Source: Candidatus Pseudobutyricicoccus lothianensis (GTDB lineage Bacteria > Bacillota > Clostridia > Oscillospirales > Butyricicoccaceae). Taken from it: a stretch of DNA of 64,000 nucleotides. Below the pieces are notes generated by a model that was given only the letters and a program-made list of their open reading frames with translations, was not told the origin of the DNA and did not search any database. The first letter of the stretch is position 1, and every line of letters starts with the position of its first letter. Of this stretch, positions 17,601 through 26,000 are shown in pieces. The translations under genes and the position numbers were made by a program. The DNA lies in the NCBI GenBank assembly GCA_904419295.1, contig CAJFRA010000006.1:1-64000 (forward strand). The letters run 5' to 3'.

Positions 17601-18984
17601 GATCCGCCTGTTTGGCGAAGACCATGTGTTCCGGGCCGGCACCATTGGCACCGTGAAATCCAAAACAGCCTATGGCTTTGTGAAAAAATACAACGAGGAG
17701 CGGGGCATCCAGCTGGGAAAGGCGGAGGAAAACCGCCTGGTGATGGGGTGTACCGGCATCAAACGCACCACAGGCCAGCACCCAGGCGGCCTCATCATCG
17801 TGCCGCGGGACCGGGAGATCTATGAATTTTGCCCGGTGCAAAGGCCGGCGGACGATACCAGCACCGACATCATCACCACCCATTTTGATTACCACTCCAT
17901 CGACCAGAACTTGCTGAAGTTCGACATGCTGGGCCACGAAGATCCCACCATGATCCGGGCGCTGGAGGACCTGACCGGCGTCAATGCCAGGGAGATCCCG
18001 CTGGACGACCCGGAGACCATGGCGATCTTCACCTCTCTGGAGCCTTTGCACATCGACGACGACGGCTCTTTCGGCAAAAACGGGGCAGTGGCGATCCCGG
18101 AATTTGGCACCCGTTTTGTGCGGGGCATGCTGGAGATGACAAAGCCCACCACCTTTGATGAGCTGCTGCGCATTTCCGGCCTTTCCCATGGCACCAACGT
18201 GTGGCTGAACAACGCCAAAGACTACATTGAGAGCGGCGATGCCACGCTGAAAGACGTCATCTCGGTGCGCGATGACATTATGACCTATTTGATCCAAATG
18301 GGCATCGAGCCCCAGCAGTCCTTTAAGATCTCAGAGAGCGTGCGCAAGGGCAAGGGCCTGAAGCCCGAATGGGAGGATCTGATGCGCCAGCACAAGATCA
18401 AAGATTGGTACATCGAATCCTGCAAGAAGATCCAATACATGTTCCCCAGAGCCCATGCGGCGGCCTATGTGATGATGGCGTTCCGTATTGCCTGGTTCAA
18501 AGTACACCAGCCCATGGCTTTTTATAGCGCCTATTTTGGCATACGTGCCCCGGCCTTTGATGCATCTATCATGTGCAATGGCGACGGCATGGTGATGGAG
18601 AAGACCCGGCAGCTGCAAAGCCAGGACAAACGTTCCGCTGTGGAAGAGGACATGCTCACTGCGCTGGAAGTGGTCCACGAGTTTTACCGCCGCGGCTTTT
18701 CCTTCCGGCCCCTGGATGTGTACGAAAGTGATGTCAACCGCTTTTTGATCTATGACGACCATACTTTGGTGCCGCCTTTGACTTCTTTGCCCGGCTTGGG
18801 CGAAGCGGCGGCCAGGGACATTGTGGAAGAGCGGAAAAACGGCAAATTTATGTCCACCGAAGATATGATCTTGCGGTGCCCCAAAGTGACAAAGGGCGTA
18901 GTGGAGACATTGGAAAACGCCGGGGCCCTGAAAGACATCCCCAAGACGAACCAGATCGACCTGTTTGAGATGCTGGCACTGTGA
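14632..18984 (+). CDS. polC: DNA polymerase III alpha subunit, PolC type
   Basis: Replicative polymerase of Firmicutes. In order: a divergent N-terminal domain (to about 200); an OB fold (about 225-325); a PHP domain beginning HLHTC at 339-343, interrupted by the 3'-5' exonuclease with DLETTG at 432-437; the zinc module with CxxC pairs at 919/922 and 944/947; and the palm with PDID, where Asp973 and Asp975 are likely catalytic ligands. The C-terminal helix-hairpin-helix region is at LPGLGEAAARDIV. At 1450 residues it is full length. It overlaps ispG by four bases, the last essential gene of the run. Confidence 0.97.
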   Translation: MSAALCQVVPRCDFSGSVLGQAAVASLKPDREHNGLRIGLVAGNVVPDGALRQGEEGICRAYGLEWVQLQVRYQLEGWTDEALAYCKSALASRYPSFGACCHKMELEAREGALVLRGPTQWILRLQELRQSIQTFVQQELGLQAAVELEENQGEEEAFEQQRRMQLEKACQQAAQQVPAQPALGTPKAPAREKAPRRFERRKPEGTVYKPKNSEQKVLYGKPVERVVIKMAEVNVDSGKVAVEGEVFYTEEKKLNNRGKTIYTFDMTDGTGSVRCVKVLPDEECALLMEAVKKGSYVMVQGVANYSTFERDVVVSPTAVVEAKKKLRQDAAEQKRVELHLHTCMSTMDGLATAGDLIQTAARWGHKAVAITDHGVVQSFPDAMHAQQKLQSKGTEIKVIYGVEAYCVNDLAKSQAVSGSCQTALDGETIVFDLETTGLSPRTCEIIEIAAILVSGGQQKESFHTYVKPSGPVPYEITKLTGITDDMVRDAPSQQEAVQAFFDFMGDRPLCAHNANFDVSFLRAACEKFGIEKEFCSIDTVEMARVLLPHLKRHKLNIIAEDLGLTFQHHRASDDTAVLAQIYLHLLDKLREKADVKTVMEINHGLDVARGGEADPLNLRSHHLIILVRNLVGLKNLYQLISFSHLKYFKRHPIIPASLLQQYREGLILGSACEAGELFSAVVAGKPWGELKDLARFYDFLEIQPIGNNRFMVENGTARDEEQLRDFNRTILKLGDAVHKPVVATGDVHFLNPEDAQYRAILMAGMGFSDADKQAPLYFKTTDEMLAEFAYLGRERAFEVVVKNPNEIASWCEDIKPVPDDKCPPVIEGSAEEISQMAHSKAAELYGDPLPDIVKDRLEAELVPIINNGFDVMYLIAQKLVAKSLEDGYLVGSRGSVGSSFIAYLTGITEVNALEPHYRCPHCKHAIFPKDPRYGCGVDLPDRVCPQCGTPMVKDGFNIPFATFLGFNGEKAPDIDLNFSSEYQSRAHRELIRLFGEDHVFRAGTIGTVKSKTAYGFVKKYNEERGIQLGKAEENRLVMGCTGIKRTTGQHPGGLIIVPRDREIYEFCPVQRPADDTSTDIITTHFDYHSIDQNLLKFDMLGHEDPTMIRALEDLTGVNAREIPLDDPETMAIFTSLEPLHIDDDGSFGKNGAVAIPEFGTRFVRGMLEMTKPTTFDELLRISGLSHGTNVWLNNAKDYIESGDATLKDVISVRDDIMTYLIQMGIEPQQSFKISESVRKGKGLKPEWEDLMRQHKIKDWYIESCKKIQYMFPRAHAAAYVMMAFRIAWFKVHQPMAFYSAYFGIRAPAFDASIMCNGDGMVMEKTRQLQSQDKRSAVEEDMLTALEVVHEFYRRGFSFRPLDVYESDVNRFLIYDDHTLVPPLTSLPGLGEAAARDIVEERKNGKFMSTEDMILRCPKVTKGVVETLENAGALKDIPKTNQIDLFEMLAL

Positions 18985-18996
18985 GGAGATGAGCAA

Positions 18997-19302
18997 ATGG
19001 CAACGGACCCACAACGGATGGAATGGATCTTGGAACAGATGGAGGGCGCGGGCAACCTGCGTTACCGGAAGATGTTCGGCGAATACGGCGTCTATTGCGA
19101 TGAAGTGTTTTTCGCAGTGGTCTGCGATGGGACGTTGTTCATCAAGCCCACCCAGGCGGGCCGGGCGGTCTTAGGGCAGCCGGTGCTGCAGCCGCCTTAC
19201 CAAGGGGCAAAGCCCAGCTTCCGCCTGGATGACCTGACAGACCGGGAAAGGCTCATAGAGCTCATCCGCGCCACGATCGGCGAATTGAGCCGAAAAAGAT
19301 AG
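18997..19302 (+). CDS. TfoX N-terminal domain protein
   Basis: A 101-residue single-domain protein matching the TfoX/Sxy N-terminal fold (RKMFGEYGVYCDEVFFAVVCDGTLFIKPT). In gamma-proteobacteria this domain belongs to a competence regulator; stand-alone copies in Firmicutes have no established role. GAGGAG precedes the ATG, 12 bases after polC, so it is probably expressed as the tail of that transcript. Confidence 0.8.
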   Translation: MATDPQRMEWILEQMEGAGNLRYRKMFGEYGVYCDEVFFAVVCDGTLFIKPTQAGRAVLGQPVLQPPYQGAKPSFRLDDLTDRERLIELIRATIGELSRKR

Positions 19303-19404
19303 GAAAAAAGGCGTAGCGGCTTGGCTTTTGCATGCCATGGCAGCAGCGCCAGTCTGTAGGTGGCCTGACTGCAAGGCACTTTGCCGCATCAAAAAAGTAA
19401 AAAG

Positions 19405-19448
19405 AATAGGCTGGTATGGACGTATAAGTCCATACCAGCCTATTTTGA
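19405..19448 (+). terminator. Bidirectional terminator between the polC cluster and pfp
   Basis: AATAGGCTGGTATGGAC and its inverted copy form a 17-bp stem with a six-base loop. It is flanked by A- and T-rich sequence on its two sides and lies between convergent genes. Confidence 0.85.
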
Positions 19449-19484
19449 TAAGCGAAAACAGAGGTTTAAAAATGGGGCGGCAGT

Positions 19485-20732
19485 TTACTGGCCAGCACCT
19501 GCCCGCTGTTTTTTCAACTTGGCAAAGCGGGGCAGGCCGTTTTCATAGGGCAGCTCGGTCTCCCCTTGGATCAGGGGCAGCGCGTAATGGATAAAGTCCT
19601 CCGTCAGGCCGACACCATCCGGGGTGATCCATTCTTGGGGTACTTTCTTTTCTGTATTGGCCACGATATCCAAGGGGGCGGGCACGTAGTCGATGGCATA
19701 ATCCGGGCCGGGGCGGCGCTGGAAGGACACCATTTTGTCCGTCTCACCGGCCACAGCCAGCTCCACCGCTTGCTTGCCGGCCTGATAGGCTTCTTCGATG
19801 TCGGTGCGGGAAGCGCAGTGGGCCGCGCAGCGCTGCAGCAGGGAAAGCTCGATGCTGCGCACTTTGTAGCCAAAGCGGCTCTTGACCTCTCCGGCGACAA
19901 AAGCGCCGGCGCCGCCCATCTGTTTGTGGCCAAAGGCGTCAGTGGCCACATCTTGCCCGTATTCGGCGATGAATTTTCCCTCTTTGTCGATCACACCTTC
20001 GGAAAGAGCCACCAGGCAGTTGCCCCGGCGCTGGTAGACTTGCTGGATCTGGGCCAAAGCCTGCTCCAGATCAAAGGGACGCTCCGGCAGATAGATCAAG
20101 TCTGGGCCGGCGCCGGAGAGGGAGGCCAAAGTGCTGGCGGCAGTGAGCCAGCCGGCGTTGCGGCCCATGATCTCCACGATCACCACTGTGCCGGTGTCAT
20201 AGACGTTGGCGTCGTGGAAGATCTCCATGCAGGAGGTGGCGATGTATTTGGCAGCAGAACCAAAGCCTGGGCAGTGGTCTGTGCCATACAGGTCGTTGTC
20301 GATGGTCTTGGGCACGCCGATGATGCGGCATTCATAGTTTTGGCTCATCAGGTATTTGGAGATCTTGTTGCACGTATCCATGCTGTCGTTGCCGCCATTG
20401 TAGAAGAAGTAGCGGATGTCGTATTTCTGAAAGATCTCCAGGATGCGCTTGTAATCGGTGTCATCCACCGCGCTGTCCTTCAGCTTGTAGCGGCAGGAAC
20501 CCAGGGCAGAAGAAGGGGTGTAACGCAGCAGCTGCAGTTCCGCCGGGTCCTCCTGGGCGATATCGTAGAGGCAGTCGTCTAAAATACCTTTAATGCCGTG
20601 GGCACAACCGTATACGGCTGTGATGCACTCTTCCCCCAGGGCAGTTTCCAGCACGCCCAGCGCACTGGCGTTGATCACCGAAGTGGGGCCGCCGGATTGG
20701 CCAAAGAGACAGGCGCCTTTCAATTTGCTCAT
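19485..20732 (-). CDS. pfp: 6-phosphofructokinase, pyrophosphate-dependent type
   Basis: Phosphorylates fructose 6-phosphate in glycolysis. The motif GGNDSMD places Asp where ATP-dependent enzymes have Gly, which in the family indicates PPi as phosphoryl donor and a reversible reaction. PKTIDNDL and MGRNAGW, the substrate loops, are intact. ATG at 20732 follows GGAGG by eight bases, giving 415 residues. The gene is monocistronic, ending at a strong bidirectional terminator. Confidence 0.9.
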   Translation of the reverse strand: MSKLKGACLFGQSGGPTSVINASALGVLETALGEECITAVYGCAHGIKGILDDCLYDIAQEDPAELQLLRYTPSSALGSCRYKLKDSAVDDTDYKRILEIFQKYDIRYFFYNGGNDSMDTCNKISKYLMSQNYECRIIGVPKTIDNDLYGTDHCPGFGSAAKYIATSCMEIFHDANVYDTGTVVIVEIMGRNAGWLTAASTLASLSGAGPDLIYLPERPFDLEQALAQIQQVYQRRGNCLVALSEGVIDKEGKFIAEYGQDVATDAFGHKQMGGAGAFVAGEVKSRFGYKVRSIELSLLQRCAAHCASRTDIEEAYQAGKQAVELAVAGETDKMVSFQRRPGPDYAIDYVPAPLDIVANTEKKVPQEWITPDGVGLTEDFIHYALPLIQGETELPYENGLPRFAKLKKQRAGAGQ

Positions 20733-20943
20733 GGTTTGAACCTCCATCCCGGCCGCAGCAGCGGCCGATCCAAATTCTGATATAGGCCGGGGAGAAAACC
20801 GGCCTCATTATAGGAGTATTGTACCATAAAACAGGCGGGTAGAAAAGAGGGATGCCCGGGTACAGGGCTTTTCATCTGGCAGGTTTTGTGGTATGCTAAG
20901 ACACTAGGAGCGCCCTGCAAGGGGCGGATGGGAGGGATCTGGT

Positions 20944-22146
20944 TTGAAAAAGCATCATCCAAAACATCATCCATTGATCGTGGCGCTGTTGGTGCTGTTG
21001 GCGGTGGCGGCAGTGGGCGCACTGTTGTTTTGGCAGATCGTCAAAGGGCAAGGCATAACGCCGGGGAGGACAGGCAAACCGGCCTGCAACGGTGTGGCTG
21101 TGACCGCAGCGTTGGAAGAACAGGAAGAGCAGACCGGCGCCTTTCACAGCATCCAGCTGAAGACCTATGGGGCAAATGTGCGGCTGGTGCCAGGCCAACG
21201 CTTTGCCATCTATCACAAATACAACACCGATGTCTTCGATTTCCAATGGCAGGTGGAAGACGGCACGCTGCACGTGTGGGAAGAGTTGACAGAGAAGTAC
21301 AGCAATAAAAAAGGGACCATCCGTATGACAGGCGCTTGGAACCTGCCCCAGGATATCATTGAGATCAATTGCCCGGCAGAGTATCTCCTGCGGCAGATCG
21401 AACTGGAAAATACCGTGGGCGATGTGGAGATGCAGGGCTGCCAGGCCAGCGGGCTGACGGTGGTGCTGGAAGATGGAGACCTGACCATGCAGCAGTGCGC
21501 TGCCGGCCAGTTTACGTTGGACAGCGAGTTTGGCGACGCCATTTTGGTATGGAACGGCCGGATGGCACAAAAAGCTGCCATTACCATGAGCAGCGGTGAC
21601 TTCCATGCCACTGGGCTGCAGGCCAGGGATCTGGCGATAGAGAGCAGTTATGGCGATGTGTGGCTGCAGGAAGGCAGGGTGCAGACGGCCGATATCGCGA
21701 TGAACAGCGGTTCGCTGACGCTGCAGGAGATGGAGCTGACACTAGACGGCCAGATACGCAATGATTACGGCGAAGTGCGCTTTTGGGGCGGCAGCGCCCG
21801 AGGGCTTTCCATTGGGGCATCCAGCGGCGATGTGATGCTGTTGGGCCAGTGGAAGGGAGCGCTGCAAGTGATCAATGAACATGGCGACGTGAAGATCGGC
21901 GCACTGGGACAGGCCTCGGATTATGGCTACACGTTGACTGCGGATGCGGGCAGCATCCAAGTGGGCGACCAGTATTTTGACCCCGGAGAAGAAGGTGGGA
22001 CCACTGCCAGCCAACGGGGCGGCCGCAGCCGGATCGAGGCTTACAGCCAAAACGGCGACATCCGGCTGGCGTTTTTGGAGGCAGCCGCCTTAGAGGAAGC
22101 GACAGCCAGTGCCGCCGGGAGCCAGGGCAATGCACGGGGACTCTGA
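20944..22146 (+). CDS. DUF4097-type beta-repeat membrane-anchored protein
   Basis: A 400-residue protein starting at TTG with GGAGG eight bases upstream. One membrane segment (about residues 11-32) is followed by an extracytoplasmic beta-helix-like repeat region in which SGD/GDV/YGDV turns recur (for example ENTVGDVEMQG, MSSGDFHATG, SSYGDVWLQEG). This is the DUF4097/adhesin-like family whose function is not settled; in some Firmicutes it lies by LiaI/PspC-type envelope-stress genes, but here it stands alone. Confidence 0.8.
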   Translation: MKKHHPKHHPLIVALLVLLAVAAVGALLFWQIVKGQGITPGRTGKPACNGVAVTAALEEQEEQTGAFHSIQLKTYGANVRLVPGQRFAIYHKYNTDVFDFQWQVEDGTLHVWEELTEKYSNKKGTIRMTGAWNLPQDIIEINCPAEYLLRQIELENTVGDVEMQGCQASGLTVVLEDGDLTMQQCAAGQFTLDSEFGDAILVWNGRMAQKAAITMSSGDFHATGLQARDLAIESSYGDVWLQEGRVQTADIAMNSGSLTLQEMELTLDGQIRNDYGEVRFWGGSARGLSIGASSGDVMLLGQWKGALQVINEHGDVKIGALGQASDYGYTLTADAGSIQVGDQYFDPGEEGGTTASQRGGRSRIEAYSQNGDIRLAFLEAAALEEATASAAGSQGNARGL

Positions 22147-22181
22147 GGCCCGTGATGGCAGCAGATACGAGCAGAGCAACA

Positions 22182-22214
22182 GAAAACCGGACTGCAGTTG
22201 CAGTCCGGTTTTTT
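22182..22214 (+). terminator. Terminator after the DUF4097 gene
   Basis: AAACCGGACTGCA and TGCAGTCCGGTTT form a near-perfect stem followed by T6. Confidence 0.9.
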
Positions 22215-22271
22215 ATACGTTTGAACAGCAAGTGCTATAGCACCGCCGGCAGAAGGCACGGGGCCTGTGGA

Positions 22272-23003
22272 TCAGTCGTCGATGTACACCAGGGGCATCC
22301 GGCGTTTGTGTTCGGTGACAGCATGGGCCCGGTGGATGCGGGCGTCGTTGTCGCTGCCGCAAGAGCCGGTTTCCATATACATCTCGATCTCGTCGTAGGT
22401 CACGCCCATTTCCGCCTCGTCGGTCTGACCCTCAAACAGCCCGGCAGAAGGCGCTTTGCGGATGATGTTTTCCGGCGCTTTCAGATAGGTCAAAAACTCG
22501 TAGATCTCTGTGACGGTCAGATCGGCGATGGGGTTGAAATCACAGGCGCCGTCACCCCATTTGGTGAAATAGCCCATGTAGCGCTCACATTTATTGCCCG
22601 TGCCCGCCACCAGAGCGCCCCGGCTCTGGGCAATGGCATATAAGGTCGTCATGCGCAGCCGGGGAGCGATGTTGCTCAGAGAAGCTTGATCCAGCGGCTG
22701 TACCGGTTCGATCTGGCTGCACAGAGCTGCCTTGACATCGCTCAGGTCTACCGTCAGCGTTTCGATGTGGAACTGCTCTGCCACAGCCAAGGCATCTTCC
22801 ATATCTTCGCCGAAATTCCGGCTGGATTGGCAAGGCATGGCGACGCCCACTGTGTTCTCACAGGCCAGCTTGCACAAAATGCCCACCAGGGCGCTGTCTT
22901 TGCCGCCGCTGTTGCCGTAGACGATGCCGTTGCAATGGGCATCTTTCAGGGCGAACTGGATGAATGCCACCCTCTGTTTGAGTTCTTGTTCGTAGTCTCT
23001 CAT
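22272..23003 (-). CDS. nadE: NAD+ synthetase, ammonia-dependent
   Basis: Converts nicotinic acid adenine dinucleotide to NAD+ with ATP and ammonia. The 243-residue protein lacks the glutaminase domain of the longer form. The PP-loop YGNSGGKDSALVG is near the N terminus and the deamido-NAD site region GNKCERYMGYFTKWGD is present. It lies 61 bases after the carB-dapF gene on the same strand, separated by a palindromic hairpin. Confidence 0.95.
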   Translation of the reverse strand: MRDYEQELKQRVAFIQFALKDAHCNGIVYGNSGGKDSALVGILCKLACENTVGVAMPCQSSRNFGEDMEDALAVAEQFHIETLTVDLSDVKAALCSQIEPVQPLDQASLSNIAPRLRMTTLYAIAQSRGALVAGTGNKCERYMGYFTKWGDGACDFNPIADLTVTEIYEFLTYLKAPENIIRKAPSAGLFEGQTDEAEMGVTYDEIEMYMETGSCGSDNDARIHRAHAVTEHKRRMPLVYIDD

Positions 23004-23027
23004 GCTTTATTCCATCCCTTCCTAACA

Positions 23028-23049
23028 GCCGGGGCAGCGCTGCCCCGGC
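23028..23049 (-). terminator. GC palindrome between carB-dapF and nadE
   Basis: GCCGGGGCA and TGCCCCGGC are separated by GCGC. No T run follows, so it may pause or protect the message and not stop it. Confidence 0.45.
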
Positions 23050-23064
23050 CCAGAAACCATGCGA

Positions 23065-26000
23065 TCACACTTCAATAACGCCTTCAAACACCGTCTCTGC
23101 CTTGCCTGTCATATAGACAGCTTCGTCGGTGTAGCGGATCATCAGCTCGCCGCCCAGCAGCTTGACGGTGATATCGGTGTTTTTCAGGCAATAGCCCCGC
23201 AGCACGCTGGCTACCGCCGCGGCACAGGCGCCGGTACCGCAGGCAAAAGTTTCGCCGCTGCCCCGCTCCCACACACGCATTTGAATGGTGGTGCGGTCCA
23301 GCACCCGGACGAATTCGGTGTTGACCCCTTCGGGGAACAGGGGATCGTGTTCAAATTGGGGGCCGACCTGTTCAATGGGCAGGTTGTCCAAATTGTCGCA
23401 GAACACCACACAGTGGGGATTGCCCATGCCCACGCAGGTGATCTCGTATTCTCCGCCGGCCACTGCAACACGCCGGCCGGTCACATCCAAGCCCGTCAGC
23501 CGGACCGGGATGCTTTCAGGCGCCCGCAAGGCCTTGCCCATATCCACGGTCACCGAGGTGACCTGGCCGTGCTGCACATACAGATGGAGGCTGCGGATGC
23601 CGCTCAAGGTCTCCACCGTCATATCCTGCTTGGGCACGATGCCTTTTTCATACAGGAATTTGCCCACACAGCGGATGCCGTTGCCGCACATTTTGCCCTC
23701 GCTGCCATCCAGATTGAAAATGCGCATGCGGGCGTCGGCCACGGCCGAAGGCTCGATGAGGATGATGCCGTCGCCGCCCACGCCGTACCGGCGGTCGGAG
23801 AGGTAGACAGCCAGGCTTTCCGGACTTTGGATCTGCTGGTCGAAGCAGCTGAAATAGATATAATCATTGCCGGCGCCCTGCATTTTGGTAAAGCGCAGGG
23901 GCTTGCGCTTTTGGCGCATGTGGTTGATATCCACCAGTTCGGTGCTGTGTTCGTTGTACCGGCTGCGCAGGCTGTCGGCCAAGGCGTTGGCCGTGTCGAT
24001 GGCCGTCAGGCAGGGAATGCCCAGCTCCACAGCTTTGCGGCGGATCTTTACGCTGTCCAGCCAAGGCAGACGGCCTTTGGAGGAGGTGGAGACGATGTAG
24101 CTGATCTGGCCGCTTTCCAGCAAAGTGGCAGTGTTCTCCTCCGCTTCGTGGATCTTGCTGACCACTTGGGCTTCCAGGCCAGCCTGGGCCAACACCTGGG
24201 CCGTGCCCGCTGTGGCATACAAGGTAAAGCCAAGGTCGGCAAACTTGCGGGCCAGAGGGGCGATCTCGTGCTTGTCGGTGTCGCACACCGTCAGCAGCAC
24301 GCCGCCGGCTCTCTGCATCTGGTAACCGGCGCCGATCATGCCTTTGTACAAGGCCTCTTCCAGCGTCTTGCCCAGCCCCAACACCTCACCGGTGGATTTC
24401 ATCTCGGGGCCCAATTGCACGTCTACATCCGTCAGCTTTTCAAAACTGAATACCGGCACTTTGACAGCCACATAGGGGGGCACTGGGTACAGGCCCGTGC
24501 CATAGCCCATGTCCTCCAATTTTTCACCCAGCATGGCCCGGGTGGCCAGATCCACCATGGGCACGCCCGTCACTTTGCTGATGTAGGGGATGGTGCGGGA
24601 AGAGCGGGGGTTGACCTCGATGACGTAAATTTCCCCTTCATGGATCAGGTACTGGATGTTTACCAGGCCCCGGGTCTTCATGGAGAGGGCCAGATCCCGG
24701 GTATAGGAGAGGATCTTTTCCACCTGCAGGCCGTTCAGATTCCAGGCCGGATAGACGGCGATGGAATCGCCCGAATGGATGCCCGCCCGTTCCACGTGTT
24801 CCATAATACCGGGGATCAGCACATCCTCCCCATCGCAGATGGCATCCACTTCGATCTCAATGCCCATCAGATACTTGTCGATGAGCACCGGGTTTTCGAT
24901 GTTGTGGGACAGGATGATCTCCATGTATTCCAGGATGTCATCGTCGCTGAAAGCGATGATCATATTTTGGCCGCCCAGCACATAAGAAGGCCGCATCAGC
25001 ACCGGATAGCTCAGGGAGCGGGCGGCTTCCAAGGCTTCTTCCTTGGTCATCACCGTCAGGCCCCGGGGCCGGCTGATGTGCAGCTGCTCCAGCAGAGCGT
25101 CGAACCGCTCCCGGTCTTCGGCCATATCGATGCTGTCCGCCGGCGTACCCAGGATGGGGACGCCCTGCTTTTCCAAAAATTGCGTCAATTTAATGGCTGT
25201 TTGGCCGCCGAAAGCCACCACGACGCCCACCGGGTGTTCGGTGCGGATGATGTTCATCACATCCTCCGGCGTCAAGGGTTCGAAATACAGCCGGTCACCG
25301 GTGTCGAAATCGGTGGAGACCGTCTCTGGGTTGTTGTTGACGATCACCACGTCGTAGCCCGCTTTCTTCAGCGAACGGACACAGTGGACAGAAGCATAGT
25401 CGAATTCGATGCCCTGGCCGATGCGGATGGGGCCCGAGCCGAAGACGATCACGGTCTGCTTGCCGCTGGGGTGGTCTGCGATGAATTCCGCCGCCTCGTT
25501 TTCCGTGTCGTAGCAGGAGTAGAAATAGGGGGTCTGGGCGTCAAATTCGGCGCCGCAGGTATCCACCATTTTGAAAGAAGCATCCAGATGGCAGGGCAGC
25601 TCACTGCCGCTGAGCCGGCGAAGCACCGCGTCGGGGAAACCGAGGCCTTTGCCCAGCCGGTATTGCTCCTTGGTCAGCGGCACGCTGGTAACGGCGGTTT
25701 CGTAGGCAGCCAAATGGTGGAGCTTCCACAAAAACCACAGGTCGATGCGGGTGATCTCATGGATCTCTTCGGGCGGCACCCCGCGCCGCAGGGCTTCGTA
25801 CACCACAAACAGGCGTTCGTCATCGCACACATGGATGCGCTGGCGCAGCTCTTCCAAGGGCAGCTCCCGCAGTTTGGGCAGCGCCAAGCTATCTAGGCCG
25901 ATCTCGGCGCCCCGCACGGCTTTCATGATGGCGCTCTCAAAGGTCTGGGCAATGCTCATCACTTCGCCGGTGGCTTTCATCTGGGTGCCCAGCAGCCGTT

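Noticed and set aside
23059..25896. Long 945-codon frame on the plus strand opposite carB-dapF
   Set aside because: It mirrors the codon pattern of a clear minus-strand gene, has low-complexity His/Gln/Ala-rich sequence and no ribosome binding site. Similar mirrors lie opposite polC (15649-18297), trpS/tagO (33076-37009) and the vWA gene (2749-4368).
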